Assembly (NCBI GenBank): GCA_946807835.1
Contig: OX327700.1
Location: forward strand, 25,642,001-25,706,000
Reading direction: 5' to 3'
Source: Ailanthus altissimus
Lineage: Eukaryota; Streptophyta; Magnoliopsida; Sapindales; Simaroubaceae
DNA: 64,000 bases
The translations under genes and the position numbers were made by a program. The number at the start of each line of letters is the position of its first letter. The first letter of the stretch is position 1. Shown here piece by piece: positions 37,192-48,475 of this stretch. The notes under the pieces are model-generated. The model was not told where the DNA came from, did not search any database, and saw only the letters and a list, made by a program, of their open reading frames with translations.

Positions 37192-38332
37192 TGTTGAGAA
37201 AAATTATTGTGACTTGTAAGTCATTCCCAATGGTCCACTTAGGTTTTTAGGACTAACTTTTTTAAAGGGTTGCCTAACCTAATTTGAGATCTTCTTATTG
37301 GACTCAATACGGCCTAAGTTTATTAGTCTTCATTATGTATCCTAAGGACATGTTAGATGGGACTCATTTGAAATTTTATGTCACTACTCAGTCCCATAGG
37401 TAAAGGACATTTTAGCATAGTCGAGTCATCCCCTACGTTAGGCCCCGCAATCATAGACCACATCCATATGATTGGTGTCATTCTCCATACATCATTAGGT
37501 CTTACCACAAGTTACTCGGAGAGTCTCATTATTGGACAGCTGAACGAAAGGATAATACCCTGAATGAAATTATGAAAGGCCATTATTACATCGCCACGTC
37601 AATATATCACAGAGCTTTGTTTTCTTGCTAATAAAAAGATGAGGTTTGTCTCAAATTAGGTGAGATAGGTTAGCATTATCCTAACTGGAGCTTAGGAGCC
37701 AGCACTTATAGTCTGTTTGTCCCAAGGTTGATTCCTTCATAGAGAAACTAATCCTATAAACCTTTGTACTCTAAGTTTCAGAGGGTACAATTACCCAAGA
37801 GCCTTCAATCTTGTCATTTCTCCAAAATGCCCTTACAGAAAAGAGGGTTCTTCACTTATGTATCACCACGTGTTACCCTTAAAGGGAATTCGTCAGGCTA
37901 GTTTTCTCAACGCTCAAGTTATATCCTCCAACTTTGAATTCAAGTAAAACAAGTTTACTTAAAATTTTGGTCAAGTAAGAAATAACTCTCTTATTCTTCT
38001 CCAAATTTTCTCTAGAACAAAAACCCTAGGGAATGTCTCACCAATTAGTCACCGCCTTCCTTAACCGTTGAAGGGTCGTCATTGACTACACCATCTGTGT
38101 CTGCCACTGACCTAATATTTTTTATATATTACAGGGCTCAATAGCTCAATTCCTTACCCTATTAGTTCTCAGAAAATTTTCAACTCAATATCAAATCTCT
38201 AATTATACAACATTTATTCTCAATCTATCTCTTGACATAAGCAAGCCTAGCAGCTCAATTTTTCCTTTATATAAAAAATTCTTAAGTGTTTGGAGAGGCC
38301 TCGATGAGGCTAACTAAAATTGGCCCCAAATA
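37192..38332 (+). repeat. 5' LTR of the Gypsy element
   Basis: A 1141-bp LTR, TGTTGAGA to CCCCAAATA, matching 42499-43634 along its length, for example around the CTACCACAAGTTACTC segment. Confidence 0.88.
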
Positions 38333-38351
38333 ATTGGCATCAATTGTAAGG
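38333..38351 (+). other. Primer-binding site of the Gypsy element
   Basis: ATTGGCATCAATTGTAAGG starts at the LTR end and resembles the TTGGCGCCGTCTGTGGGAA site of related elements, with several mutated CpG-like positions. Confidence 0.6.
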
Positions 38352-39179
38352 AATGCTGAGAAAAGTCTACCTCGTAACATTTTACCAAGCCTGACTAACC
38401 ATGAACTTGTTGAAGCCCCTTATCATGTCTGAGATGTTAAGAGAAACTAGCTCATTGACTAAAACTTTTCTCATAAAGAAAGTTTTTAAGGACTTAGAAG
38501 GTTTGTGTAAAGATTCTTAAACATGCTTAAGGGAACATCTTAAGAACACTAAATGGTCAAACTTATAAAGATGCATTGGTCACTATAAAGCAATTCAAAG
38601 AGTTCGCCGAAAAGATGCGTCATATGATAACCAATGTCGCTAGGGCTAAAGGAGAATGGAAAATGATGTCGGCAGATAGACTTAGCTAGTTCCCATATGT
38701 ACTCACTATAACAGATCCAAGAGTCACAACTATTATAAGCCCCCACATAGTTGTGAAACTAGTTAGAGCAATTCTCATTCTCGTCTTAACAAAGAACTCC
38801 AGTTTATTACCAAAAGTGAATCAAGAAGCACCAAGGATCACGAATGAAAAGAACTTTCAAAGGTAACCTCTGAGATTTCTTAAATAACAAGCACCAATCT
38901 TGTAAGGAGATAGAGGCTATTGAGGTGGACAACACTACCACCAAGCCTTAGAGGAAGGTTGACAAACTTCAGCTAAAGCTAAAGGATATCTGCCTACCAA
39001 AGGACACAGTGGTAAATCCTTTTTTCTATAATAAAGGCTAAATCTCCCTTTATTGATGATATTAGGAATGCACATTTGCCACAAAGTTTAGAATGTCATA
39101 CCTAGCTAGCTATAAGGGCAGAATTGACCTAACATCTCACTGAGAACTTTACAAAAACCATATGTTGATTTGGGGTATG

Positions 39180-39988
39180 GATGATGATGCGACATGCCAT
39201 CTAATTTCGCATACTCTATATGGAATAGATAGAGCTTGATTTTGGAGTTTAGAACCTAAGTCAGTATGTAGTTTTGACCAACTATTCGAGGCCTTTATTT
39301 TTCAATTTCAATATGCTTGAGACTAGCCCAAAGATCCCCAATGTTGATGTATGTCAAACAAAGAGAGTTTGAGTCAATAAAGAACTTTTTCTAAAGGTTT
39401 CACAAAGAAGTTATAGGCATGGGTATCTTTGGTGCTAAAAAGATGCTCATCAACTTCTAAAAAAATCTCAGGTTGGAGAAACTATGGTTTGCCTTCTAGG
39501 AGTCGGAGCTAAAAACATATGGTGAGGCCTATGCAAGGGCCCTAAAGCAGATTAAGATCAAATGAAAAGTCCCATATGAAAAAGCAAGAAGAGAGATGAG
39601 ACAGTTCTCGATCTTAGTAGAGGCTGAGCAAAAGTGAGTTAGCCTTAGTGCCTTTCTACACCGACAACAAAAGAACCCAGCTTCACTGAGGTTACCTCCA
39701 CCACCTAAATTTAGTCAGCATAAATCAAAACAAAACCTGGAAGTATCTCAGTTTCTATCTTACAGTCCATTGAACACCTCAAGAAAGAATATCTTTTTCA
39801 CCATCAGAAATAAATTGTGGCTCCAAAAACCTACCAACATAAGAAGAAGTTTAAACCGGTGGAGTAAGTGGAAGTATTGTGACTTCCACAAAGGTTATAG
39901 CCATAACACAGCTAAACGTTTTAAACTCAAAGAGCATATTAAGGCACTGGTCAAAAATGGTCTACTGAAAGAGTTCCTCAATGAGTGA
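39180..39988 (+). pseudogene. Gypsy gag remnant
   Basis: Fragments in changing frames: CSFDQLFEAFIFQFQYA, then TYGEAYARALKQIKIK, then KYCDFHKGYSHNTAKRFKLK followed by EHIKALVKNGLLKEFLNE (39860-39985). The last resembles the C-terminal zinc-knuckle-like part of Tat-type gag (CxFHxxxxHxxxxC), here with the final Cys changed. Multiple stops. Confidence 0.75.
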
Positions 39989-40169
39989 AGAATCTCAACG
40001 TGAATCGGGTACTGAGTAGAAGGATAAGCTCAAGAGTAATAAGGTTGTGCCTGAGAAACCTGATCCAAAGTATGGCCTCAAATTTAATGTCATCTTAAAA
40101 GGCCCAAGTAAAATAGGGACCTTCAAGAGGGAAATAGGGAACTATGCTTAGGAGACTGCAAAAAGTATT

Positions 40170-40620
40170 ATGAAAGAGATGCAGATCTATGTAGCAAACC
40201 TTGCTTTTTTTAAGTTAGTTTCTTCATACATATTAATATTATTTATTGAGGAGGACTGTCAAGGTATTATGCTCCCACACGATGATTCCCTGGTGGTAAC
40301 CCTTAAGATTGGTACCAGAGAGGTTGCCTGTATAATGGTCAACACTGGTAGCTTAGTAGATGTCATCTACAAATAGGCCTAGGACAGATGAAGATTAAGT
40401 CCTCAAGGTTAATGTGTGTCTCCACTCTATTGGTAGTTTCATTAGGGAGAGTGTGATTCCCCTCAGATTCATCACCTTGCCTGTATCCATTGGTGAATCT
40501 CAAAATTCCATAGTCCATATAATAGACTTCTTAGTAGTGGACCAGTCGAGGCCCTATAACGTGATCTTAGGTTAACCTTTATTAATGGTGGCCTGAGATA
40601 TTGTTTCATGTACTATTTAG
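40170..40620 (+). pseudogene. Gypsy protease remnant
   Basis: LVVTLKIGTREVACIMVNTG at about 40294-40353 aligns with the retropepsin core where VDTGS is expected; the catalytic Asp is Asn (VNTGS). A stop follows VDVIYK. Later fragments continue the usual protease-to-RT linker in other frames (VVDQSRPYNVILG-like, about 40530-40570). Confidence 0.7.
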
Positions 40621-40967
40621 TAATAAAGATCCTAGTTAATAGAGAGATTATCATTATCAAAGGTGATCGAAAAATAGTTAGAAGATGTTATGTTATCGTA
40701 GTGAAGTTGAGTTACCAAATTCTCACGCTGAACCCGAGAGAGAAAAGTTAAAAGAAGTAAAGAGAACTCATTGAAGAGCTAACATCATTCCCCATCTTAA
40801 TATATGACCCAACCTCATTCCTCATCTTAATATGCGACCTAACTAAGATAGTCAAAATAGGCTTTTTAATGTCTAATGAGATCAAAGATGCCTTGATCAC
40901 ATTCCTTGGGGAGTATGTAGATGTCTTTGCTTAGTCTCATAAGGACATACCTAGAATTGAGCTAAGA

Positions 40968-41770
40968 ATAGCATGTCACGGGATGAATGTAGATCCCAGC
41001 TACAAGTCGATCAAATAAAAGAAAAGGTTGTTTAAGTAAGAAAGATATAAGGCTATAAAGGTAGAGGTGGATAAGCTATTCAATGGTAATTTCATCTAAG
41101 AGGCTTACTATCCAAAATGGGTCTCCAACGCGATGCCGATAAAGAAATCAAATGAAAAGTGGCGCATATGTATAAACTTTACAGACCTCGACAAGGCCCA
41201 TCCTAAGGATAGTTTCCCCCCTACCTAGAATTGATTAGCTAGTTGATCTAACATTAAGGCACAAGCTCTTGAGCTTGATGGATTCCTTTTTAGGCTAAAA
41301 CCAAATTGGGATGTACGGCCCTAACGAGGAGAAAATAGCCTTTATCACTAACAAAGGTTGACATTGCTATAAATCAATGTTTTTTTGGCTAAAAAATGTT
41401 AGGGCCATTTACCAGCGTTTAGTGAACAAGCTTTCTAATGACCAAATTAGGAATACCATGATGATCTATATAGATGACATGATCATCAACTTGGTACTTG
41501 GTACTTACCATGTCTCTATGTCTCAGACCTCAAGGGAACATTTAAGGTGCTACAGAGATACAGTATTAAACTAAACCTGAAGAAGTATGCTTTTAGTATG
41601 ACTAAAGGCAAGTTCCTTGGCTTTATAGTATAGCAAAAAGGATTGAAGTGAACCCCAAGAAGATCATAGCCATAAGGAAAATAAAGGCACTCAAGATGGT
41701 CAATGAAGTTCAAAGATTAGCAGGAATGGTGGTTGCACTGAGTAAGTTTATCTCTTAGGCTACCGACTAC
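40968..41770 (+). pseudogene. Gypsy reverse-transcriptase remnant
   Basis: Pieces of the RT domain in order: HGMNVDPSYKSIK, ERYKAIKVEVDKLFNGNFI, EAYYPKWVSNAMPIKKSNEK, WRICINFTDLDKAHPKDSFP, KNVRAIYQRLVNKLSNDQI, and the catalytic box YIDDM (about 41470-41484). It ends with KGKFLGFIV and a region similar to the start of the connection domain, then stops at the TRIM. Several stops and shifts. Confidence 0.85.
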
Positions 41771-41776
41771 TACTAG

Positions 41777-42227
41777 TGTAACAACTCAAATCTCACATCG
41801 AGCAGACTCGTCCAAAGTGAAGGCTTTATAAGGAGAAATTCTCCCTACCCTTGCGAAGTACCTTTTGGGGATGGTAATGCGTTCCGCCCATAAAGGACAA
41901 AACTGTGAGGGGGAAGGACTTGTGCGTGAACCACAAAGTGGACAATACCTTACACATGAATTTGGGTGGGCTCTTTCATTTGGTATCAGAGCCGAGGACG
42001 GCTCTGTTTTGATGGTGGAAGGTATTGTAACGACCCAAATCTAACATCGAGCAGACTCATCCAAAGTAAAGGCTTTATAAAGAGAAATCTCTCCTACCCT
42101 TGCAAGGCGCCTTTTGGGGATGGTGATGCGTTCCTCCCATAAATGACAAAACTGTGAGGGGGAAGGATGTGTGCGTGAACTCTAAAGTGAACAATATCTT
42201 GCACAGGGATTCGGGTGAGCTCTTTCA
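41777..42227 (+). mobile_element. TRIM element 2 (451 bp, 47-bp interior)
   Basis: LTR1 is 41777-41978 and LTR2 is 42026-42227, both 202 bp, starting TGTAACRACYCAAATCT and ending GAGCTCTTTCA or GGGCTCTTTCA. The 47-bp interior consists of little more than the primer site TGGTATCAGAGCC (41981-41993) and a purine-rich tract (GATGGTGGAAGGTAT) before LTR2. The LTRs are about 90% alike by eye. The flanks ACTAG (left) and CTTAC (right) do not form a target duplication. It sits where the Gypsy pol sequence breaks off. Confidence 0.9.
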
Positions 42228-42498
42228 CTTACCAAGAGATCGCCACATGTCGCCACCCAATAAGATAGGGTATTCATGTCAAAGATCCTCTTAATTAGTA
42301 AAGATAGGCCAAGATAGCACCCATGCCCCTCACTCACCTCATGAAAGGGCATGAAGGTGAGAATTCTCTCACCAATTTTTTATAAAAAAATTAAAATTAT
42401 ATGAAGGAATTGAGAGACAAAGAAAAGCATGCTACTTGTTATAAAACAGAGAAATTTCTACTATCTTTTCACCTCTACACTAAAAACTAAGGGGTTAT

Positions 42499-43634
42499 TG
42501 TTGAGGAAAAATTATTATGGCACATGGATTGCTTTTAATGGCCCACCTAGGCTCTCAAGACTAACTTCTCTAAAAGACTACTTAGCCCAATTTGAGACCG
42601 TACCACCAAACTCAATATGGCACAAGCTCATTAGCTTTCGTTATTTAACCTATGGATCACGTTAGATGGGATCCATCTGAGATTTCACATCACTACTTAG
42701 TCTCATAGGCAGAGGGCATATCAGTATGGTTGAGTCATCGCTTATGTTAGCATTGGGCCCTGTAGTCATAAGCCACGTCGACATGATTGGGTTACTCTTT
42801 ATAGTATCATTAGATCCTACCACAAGTTACTCAGAGGTCCTTATTATTGGATAGCTGGAAGAGAGGATAATGCCCTAAGGAATGAAAACCTGAAGGGTTA
42901 CTGTTACATCGCTACATTAGCACATAATGAAGCTCTATCCTCTTGTTGATAAAGAGATAAGGTCTGTTTAGAATTGGGAGAGATAGGTCAGTATTGCACT
43001 AGCTAAACTTTAGGAGCTAGCTCCTACAATATGTCAATCCCTAACGTTGATTCTCCTATAAAGGAATCAATTCTAAGAATCTTTGTACTCCAAGTTTTAG
43101 GGGCACAATTACCCAAGAGTACTCAACCTTACCGTATTTTTAAAATGCCCTTACTAAATAAGAGACTCTTCACTCATATATCGTCATGTGTCACCTCTAA
43201 AAGAAACTCGATAGGCCAATTCCCTCCACGCTCAATATATATCTCAGACTTTGAATTTAAGTAAGATAAATTTATTCATAATTCTAGTTAAATAAGAAAT
43301 AACACTCTCCTTCTTCTTCAAATTCTCTTTAGGGCAAAACCCTAAAGAACATTTACCATTAAGTCGTCACCTTATTTAAACGTCGGAGAGCCGTTGTTAG
43401 CCACCCACTTGGTGTCTGCCTCTAACTCAACATTTTTAGTATATTCTAAGACCCAATAGCTCAATCCATTATCCAGGTGATTCTCAATAAATTTCTAATT
43501 TAGTACCAAATATCTCACCACACAATATTTAGTCTAAATCCATCTCTTAATATAAACAAGGCTAGCAGTTAAATAAATAAATTTTTAAATGTTTGGAGAG
43601 ATATCGGTGGACTAACCAAATTTGACCCCAAACA
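42499..43634 (+). repeat. 3' LTR of the Gypsy element
   Basis: A 1136-bp LTR, TGTTGAGG to CCCCAAACA. It follows a polypurine tract and is followed by the AATTT target duplication. Confidence 0.88.
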
Positions 43635-43639
43635 AATTT

Positions 43640-46600
43640 ATTTTATTTTTATTTTTATATTAACACATTAAAACTATTGAAGTTTGGAAATAGTTTTTTT
43701 TTTATTAGAAAAACATATTAAAGTTTGGAAAGATGTAAAAGTAAAGACCACTACTTATAAGTATAAAATTTTATTTTTTATTACAAAAAGATTGTTAAAG
43801 TCGAAACCACTTTTTTAAATTAACAAAGTAAATAAGTATGTAATATATTGTTTAAATACCAAATAATAAGTTAAAAATGAAGCTTTTTAATGTTAATGGA
43901 GATAAATTCCTTTTAAAATAACAATTTAATCTACAAGTACAAAAAAAAATTAAAATATTTAAAAGGAGAGGGAGCAGAATAAGTATTTTTTTTAATACCA
44001 ATGTATTATTTACTTGATATATTTTCAATAGATTTTATTTAATCTTGTGGAGGTCGTGGCCCCCCTACAATAATTCTGCCACTACATGTACATATTATTT
44101 TATTTATGGATCATGTTAATAAATGAAATGAATATACAACATGATATTATTAAAATAGTTATGCAATTTTTTTTAATACAATAACACAACTCAAAAATAT
44201 TGTTCAAAGCTAAATCAATAAAATCAAGATAATTTTTCAAATACACACTAAATCAATCTTTGATTTGAAGTCTAAAAGTTTTCACCAAATATCAGAATCG
44301 CAATGGGTTTCAAGTTTATAATTGGGGCATGATGAAATGGTAATAGGAAAAATGTTGAGAGAAGAGGTTGTGAAAATAAAAGAGAATAGAAGGGTTAAAA
44401 AGTAAAAAGGAAGTTTAAAAGAAAGACGTAAGAAGAAAGAAATAATAAAAGATTTGACGAAGAGTTGATCAACAGCCAATAGGGACCAGAGCTTTATCCC
44501 TCTTCACTCTTTGGTCTTTAGTCTTCCCACACCCCCATCGCCCATCACAAACATATGGAACTTGTGATATTAATTAAAACCTATTTCTTCGTTTCTCATT
44601 TGGATTGGGACGTTACAAAGTTTTGCTAATTCAATTATGCCAAGCAACACCGTCCACATCATTAAAATACATATATAATCTATGATTTTTATTAACCTTT
44701 TTTTACTTGTACTAATAAACCTCACTTGATATTAATTTTACCATATTATTATAACATTGGTCATGTATTATTACATATATATATATATATACAATATTTT
44801 GTAATGTTTTCAAATTAGTAATTAGTGTATATAAAATTTATAATGATTGAATGATCATGTAATAGTACAAAGACATTGGTACAATCATCAAATACAAATA
44901 AAGACTTTACATGAGTTTTGTGATTATAGCCAAGTATTAGGTTTAGAATTTTGTTATAACACTGAAAATAATTAAAATATTTAAATTAAATTAAAATTTT
45001 AAGAGCTATGATATTTATTTATTAATTTAATAAATAAAATATCAATACCACTAAAATTATCCCAATATCATAAAATAATCCTTTACTTTAATACAAAAAC
45101 TACAAATCACAAGAGATCAAGAGCATTATATTAGAGGGGGCATTATGCAATTTTCACTTTTGGGTAAAATTTGCTAAGATTTGCTTTGAATCTTAAGATT
45201 GGTCAAACCACGGAGTTGACCGGGTAAATATTTACCAAGTCAACTTAATACGATGAGACAAAGTGGCGGCGTTTAACGTTCTTCTCAATTTTATCAAAAA
45301 GTTTGTTTTCTTCAGATAGAACTTCAACTTAGTACTGAAACTACAGTTCGTACAGTGTTTCAAATTAAGCGCCTGCTGCTGTTGCTGCTCCGTGTCCGCC
45401 GCAAGAATTGAAAAGCCAAAATTACCCTTTGACGTTTTTGTTGTCGGCTATAGGTGTGATGTGGTATGAATGTACTTTTCTTGTGCTTAGAAAGTACTTT
45501 TCTTCGTTACCAGTGAAAACATGGGCCGGGCCAATATTCTTCTTGTCCAATATATTTTATTTTCTTTTTCTTTTTTTTTTTAATTTGAGAGATGATTTCC
45601 AATTTAAAATTTTAAAAATGTTAACGTTAGGGATAGTAAAAATTTTGGATCCGAATTTATATTTTTTTATATGCACTCAACTAGGATTTTATCTTAGTTT
45701 TTTCAAGTTAGAGCCAAATTCAGGTAATTGGCATCTAGATTTAAACGCAGGTTTTTCTAGTTTTTTTATTTTTTATGTTAAAATTAAATTTTAAAAAAAA
45801 ATTATTTTATAAAATAAATGTTTGATTCATATATATTAAAAATTAATTTATTATTTTTTTAAAAAATAAAACAAAATCCAAGTTTCAAGTTGACTTCCTC
45901 ATATCTATTACTAAAAAAAATGGATTTGAATCTTAAAAAAAATCGAATTTTTTTAACTCAAGCTAGGTTATTTGGTTTTTTTAGACTCGAATTGGGTGAT
46001 TGAGTTTTTTCAGACCCGAATTCGAATCCAAGCTAAATTACCATCTCTAATTAACAGTTCATTTTTATCTCCAATTTAAAGATTTTAAATATGAATCTTC
46101 TTTCTTATATTAAAAAGAAAATAACATTATAACTTGAAGTGTTAAGAATTTTAACTTATGAAAAAAATATATATATTAACTATAGTGTGAATAAAAAGAA
46201 AATCACCGAAAAACTTATCGACTATTTTTTTTAAATTAAATTGAAGCATAACGATTACATAGACAATCTTAAATTGATTCAATTAAACTTACAAGTTAAA
46301 ATGTGTATTTCATATTATCTCAAAGAATGTTCGTTTTTTCAATAAATAATTTATCAAATCTTATACTATATGTTTTTAAATTGATAAGAATTTTTTTTAT
46401 GTGTTACAAATCAACATGATAACTACTTCACTAATATAATAAAACATCAAATTATATATTAATACATGCCTCAATCCAAAGCCATTGCTAGTTAAAAAAA
46501 ATATTGCATCTCTGGTATTATTTATTGGACAGCCTCTTTTTCAATAGTATTACTTATTCTTAACGTCTTTGTTTTGATTAGATGTTAAATACACTCCACG

Positions 46601-48475
46601 TGTTGATTAGATTCACTCTCAAATGAAAAAGGTTATTCGAAAAATAATAATAAATAAAACCAATTAATTGAGTCTCAATCAAGGGCGCTAACACAAATAT
46701 TCTAATGCCGTTTTAAATGTTGAAGAATGTATTAAGAACAGAATTTAGGATTATAAGAGTTGAAAATCATGCAAAAGAATCTAATACTTTTTTATTTTTA
46801 TTTTTATTCTATATATGTAGCCATGTGAAGAATTACAGCTCTTGTTGTACCACTTGTCAACCTCCAAGGTCTTTTATTTTTCTTAATGTCATTGATTTTA
46901 CAATTTATTTTTTCTTTCAATATGAAGATAAATGAGATGGACTAATTTGATTTGACTATAAAATTAGCCGCTAATTGTTTTTGGTATTTATATTATAATC
47001 AAGAAGTAAAGAGTAAAATGATTTGAGCCCACAATTTAAAAGTGTAAATATAAGAGATTAATTATCAAAGTTCCTTAATTATGGTCAAATTAGCTGCTAA
47101 ACTTTTGTTGGTATATCAATATATACGGGATTTTGTGAACAAAATTTGAATCCACAACTTGTTATACGAGGACTGGTGAGAAAGATTTTACCAAAGTGAA
47201 CAAAACAATGTGCATAAATTGTAGACGGTCTAATAATTGGAAAGTAATTAACAGGTAACAAGCAGCCGGTTTAGTTTCTTATTCCATGCCGCGTCAGAAA
47301 ATCCCAAGTGGGTATGTTTCTGACAGGCAGGAGCTGCATGGGCAGCACGTGTGTATGGTTGATTAAATTGAAAATAGATAGCTGCTTCATGCTTTGCTTT
47401 CAGACCATCTATTTTGTTTTTTTTTTTTTAAGAAAAAAGAAGAGTTAGGCTCAGGGCAAAGGGGAGAGAGACGTGCTAATCTGGGAAGTTTGTTAAGGCA
47501 GAAGTCAGAAGTCAGAAGCAAAACCCAATAAATGGAACAAAAGGAACCTTCAAAAATCAAGTGGATTGCTTGGATTGGATGAGTGGAAATTCTCTTGAGA
47601 ACGTCTTTTGACAGAATGATGGCTTGTATCAGCATCTTTTTTGTGCTTTTACCAAATTTTTAAGAAAAGCCATTTATTCCATAAAAGTTTCAATGGAGCA
47701 GGCCAGCCGCTACTCGGCACTATATTTAAAAGGTGGTGGTGATGATGATGGTGGTGGCCGGCCACGGGAATGTAATTCTTGTACTTTGTTTCTGGTATGT
47801 CATTTGTGAGTGGGTTCTTGGTCATTGTCCCATGCATAGCATAGATAAGTCACCGTGGTGACACTTGGCAAACAGCGATTTGCTGCAGCCGCCCCCAACC
47901 CCCATCTTCTGATTTAGCTTGCTTTGCTGTTCAGTGCTCAGAAAGTGCTTTACAAGGAATGCCAAAAACATGCCAGAAGAAACAATAAAAAGCATTTTAT
48001 GTGATTTTATGATTCCAAAGTTATCTACAACATCTAAACACTATATAAATAAATACAAAGTGTTTTTGGGTATCTACAAGCACTACCAAGGATTAAGGGC
48101 ACTCCCAAATACAACCCTTCTCACAATGGAACTTTCGCAAGATGGAAGTATTCTTAGTCAATATCAGCATCTGGGAAGAAGAAATTCATCAAGCAGAAAC
48201 ATTTTCAAGGCATGTGACAAGTATGAAAACAAATAATAGGCTTGTTGAAGTGCAAAAGAGACCACAACTGTGTTTCCCATTCAAAAGTTCAAACTCAGAA
48301 TACAAGCTGACATTCTTTTACTTTTGGCCAATGACGGGCCATCAAAACTCTTGCATTCGAGAAAACTTTGTTTAATACTTGTCTTAGACACCATCTGCCC
48401 TGCTTGCCATAATTTAAAAAGAAAATCCTAACTTTTACACTGTACACAGAAATTCAAACTAATAAAACAATCTAG
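43640..48475. other. AT-rich spacer and 3' flank of the kinase gene
   Basis: No gene was found. A possible MITE lies at 45627-46050. Open frames at 45408-45794 and 46717-46935 are T-rich and look accidental. Around 47600-47840 there is a more GC-rich patch with GGTGATGATGATGG-like repeats and no recognisable product. The 3' untranslated region of the kinase gene should lie just left of 48476. Confidence 0.4.
45627..46050. mobile_element. hAT-like MITE (about 424 bp)
   Basis: The ends TTAGGGATAGTAA and TTACCATCTCTAA are inverted repeats matching at 11 of 13 positions. The flanks TTAACG (45621-45626) and TTAACA (46051-46056) may be a decayed target duplication. The interior has degenerate CCCGAATTCGAA-type sequence common in plant AGGGATGG MITEs. 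No coding capacity. Confidence 0.6.

Larger units (their letters stand above)
37192..43634 (+). mobile_element. Degenerate Gypsy-type LTR retrotransposon
   Basis: A 6443-bp element flanked by a perfect 5-bp duplication AATTT (37187-37191 and 43635-43639). The 5' LTR is 37192-38332 and the 3' LTR is 42499-43634; they are clearly homologous but diverged throughout, so it is old. Primer site ATTGGCATCAATTGTAAGG at 38333 corresponds to the TTGGCGCC-type site of Tat/Athila-like Gypsy elements. The polypurine tract AAGGGGTTAT is just before 42499. Gag, protease and reverse-transcriptase remnants are present; RNase H and integrase are absent. A TRIM is nested at 41777-42227, where the pol sequence ends. 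Confidence 0.9.

Noticed and set aside
45408..45794. 128-codon Phe-rich open frame
   Set aside because: T-rich low-complexity sequence, partly inside a MITE; no family resemblance.
47624..47837. Open frames with Gly/Asp or His runs near 47.7 kb
   Set aside because: They are opposite readings of a short GGTGAT-like repeat and show no gene structure.
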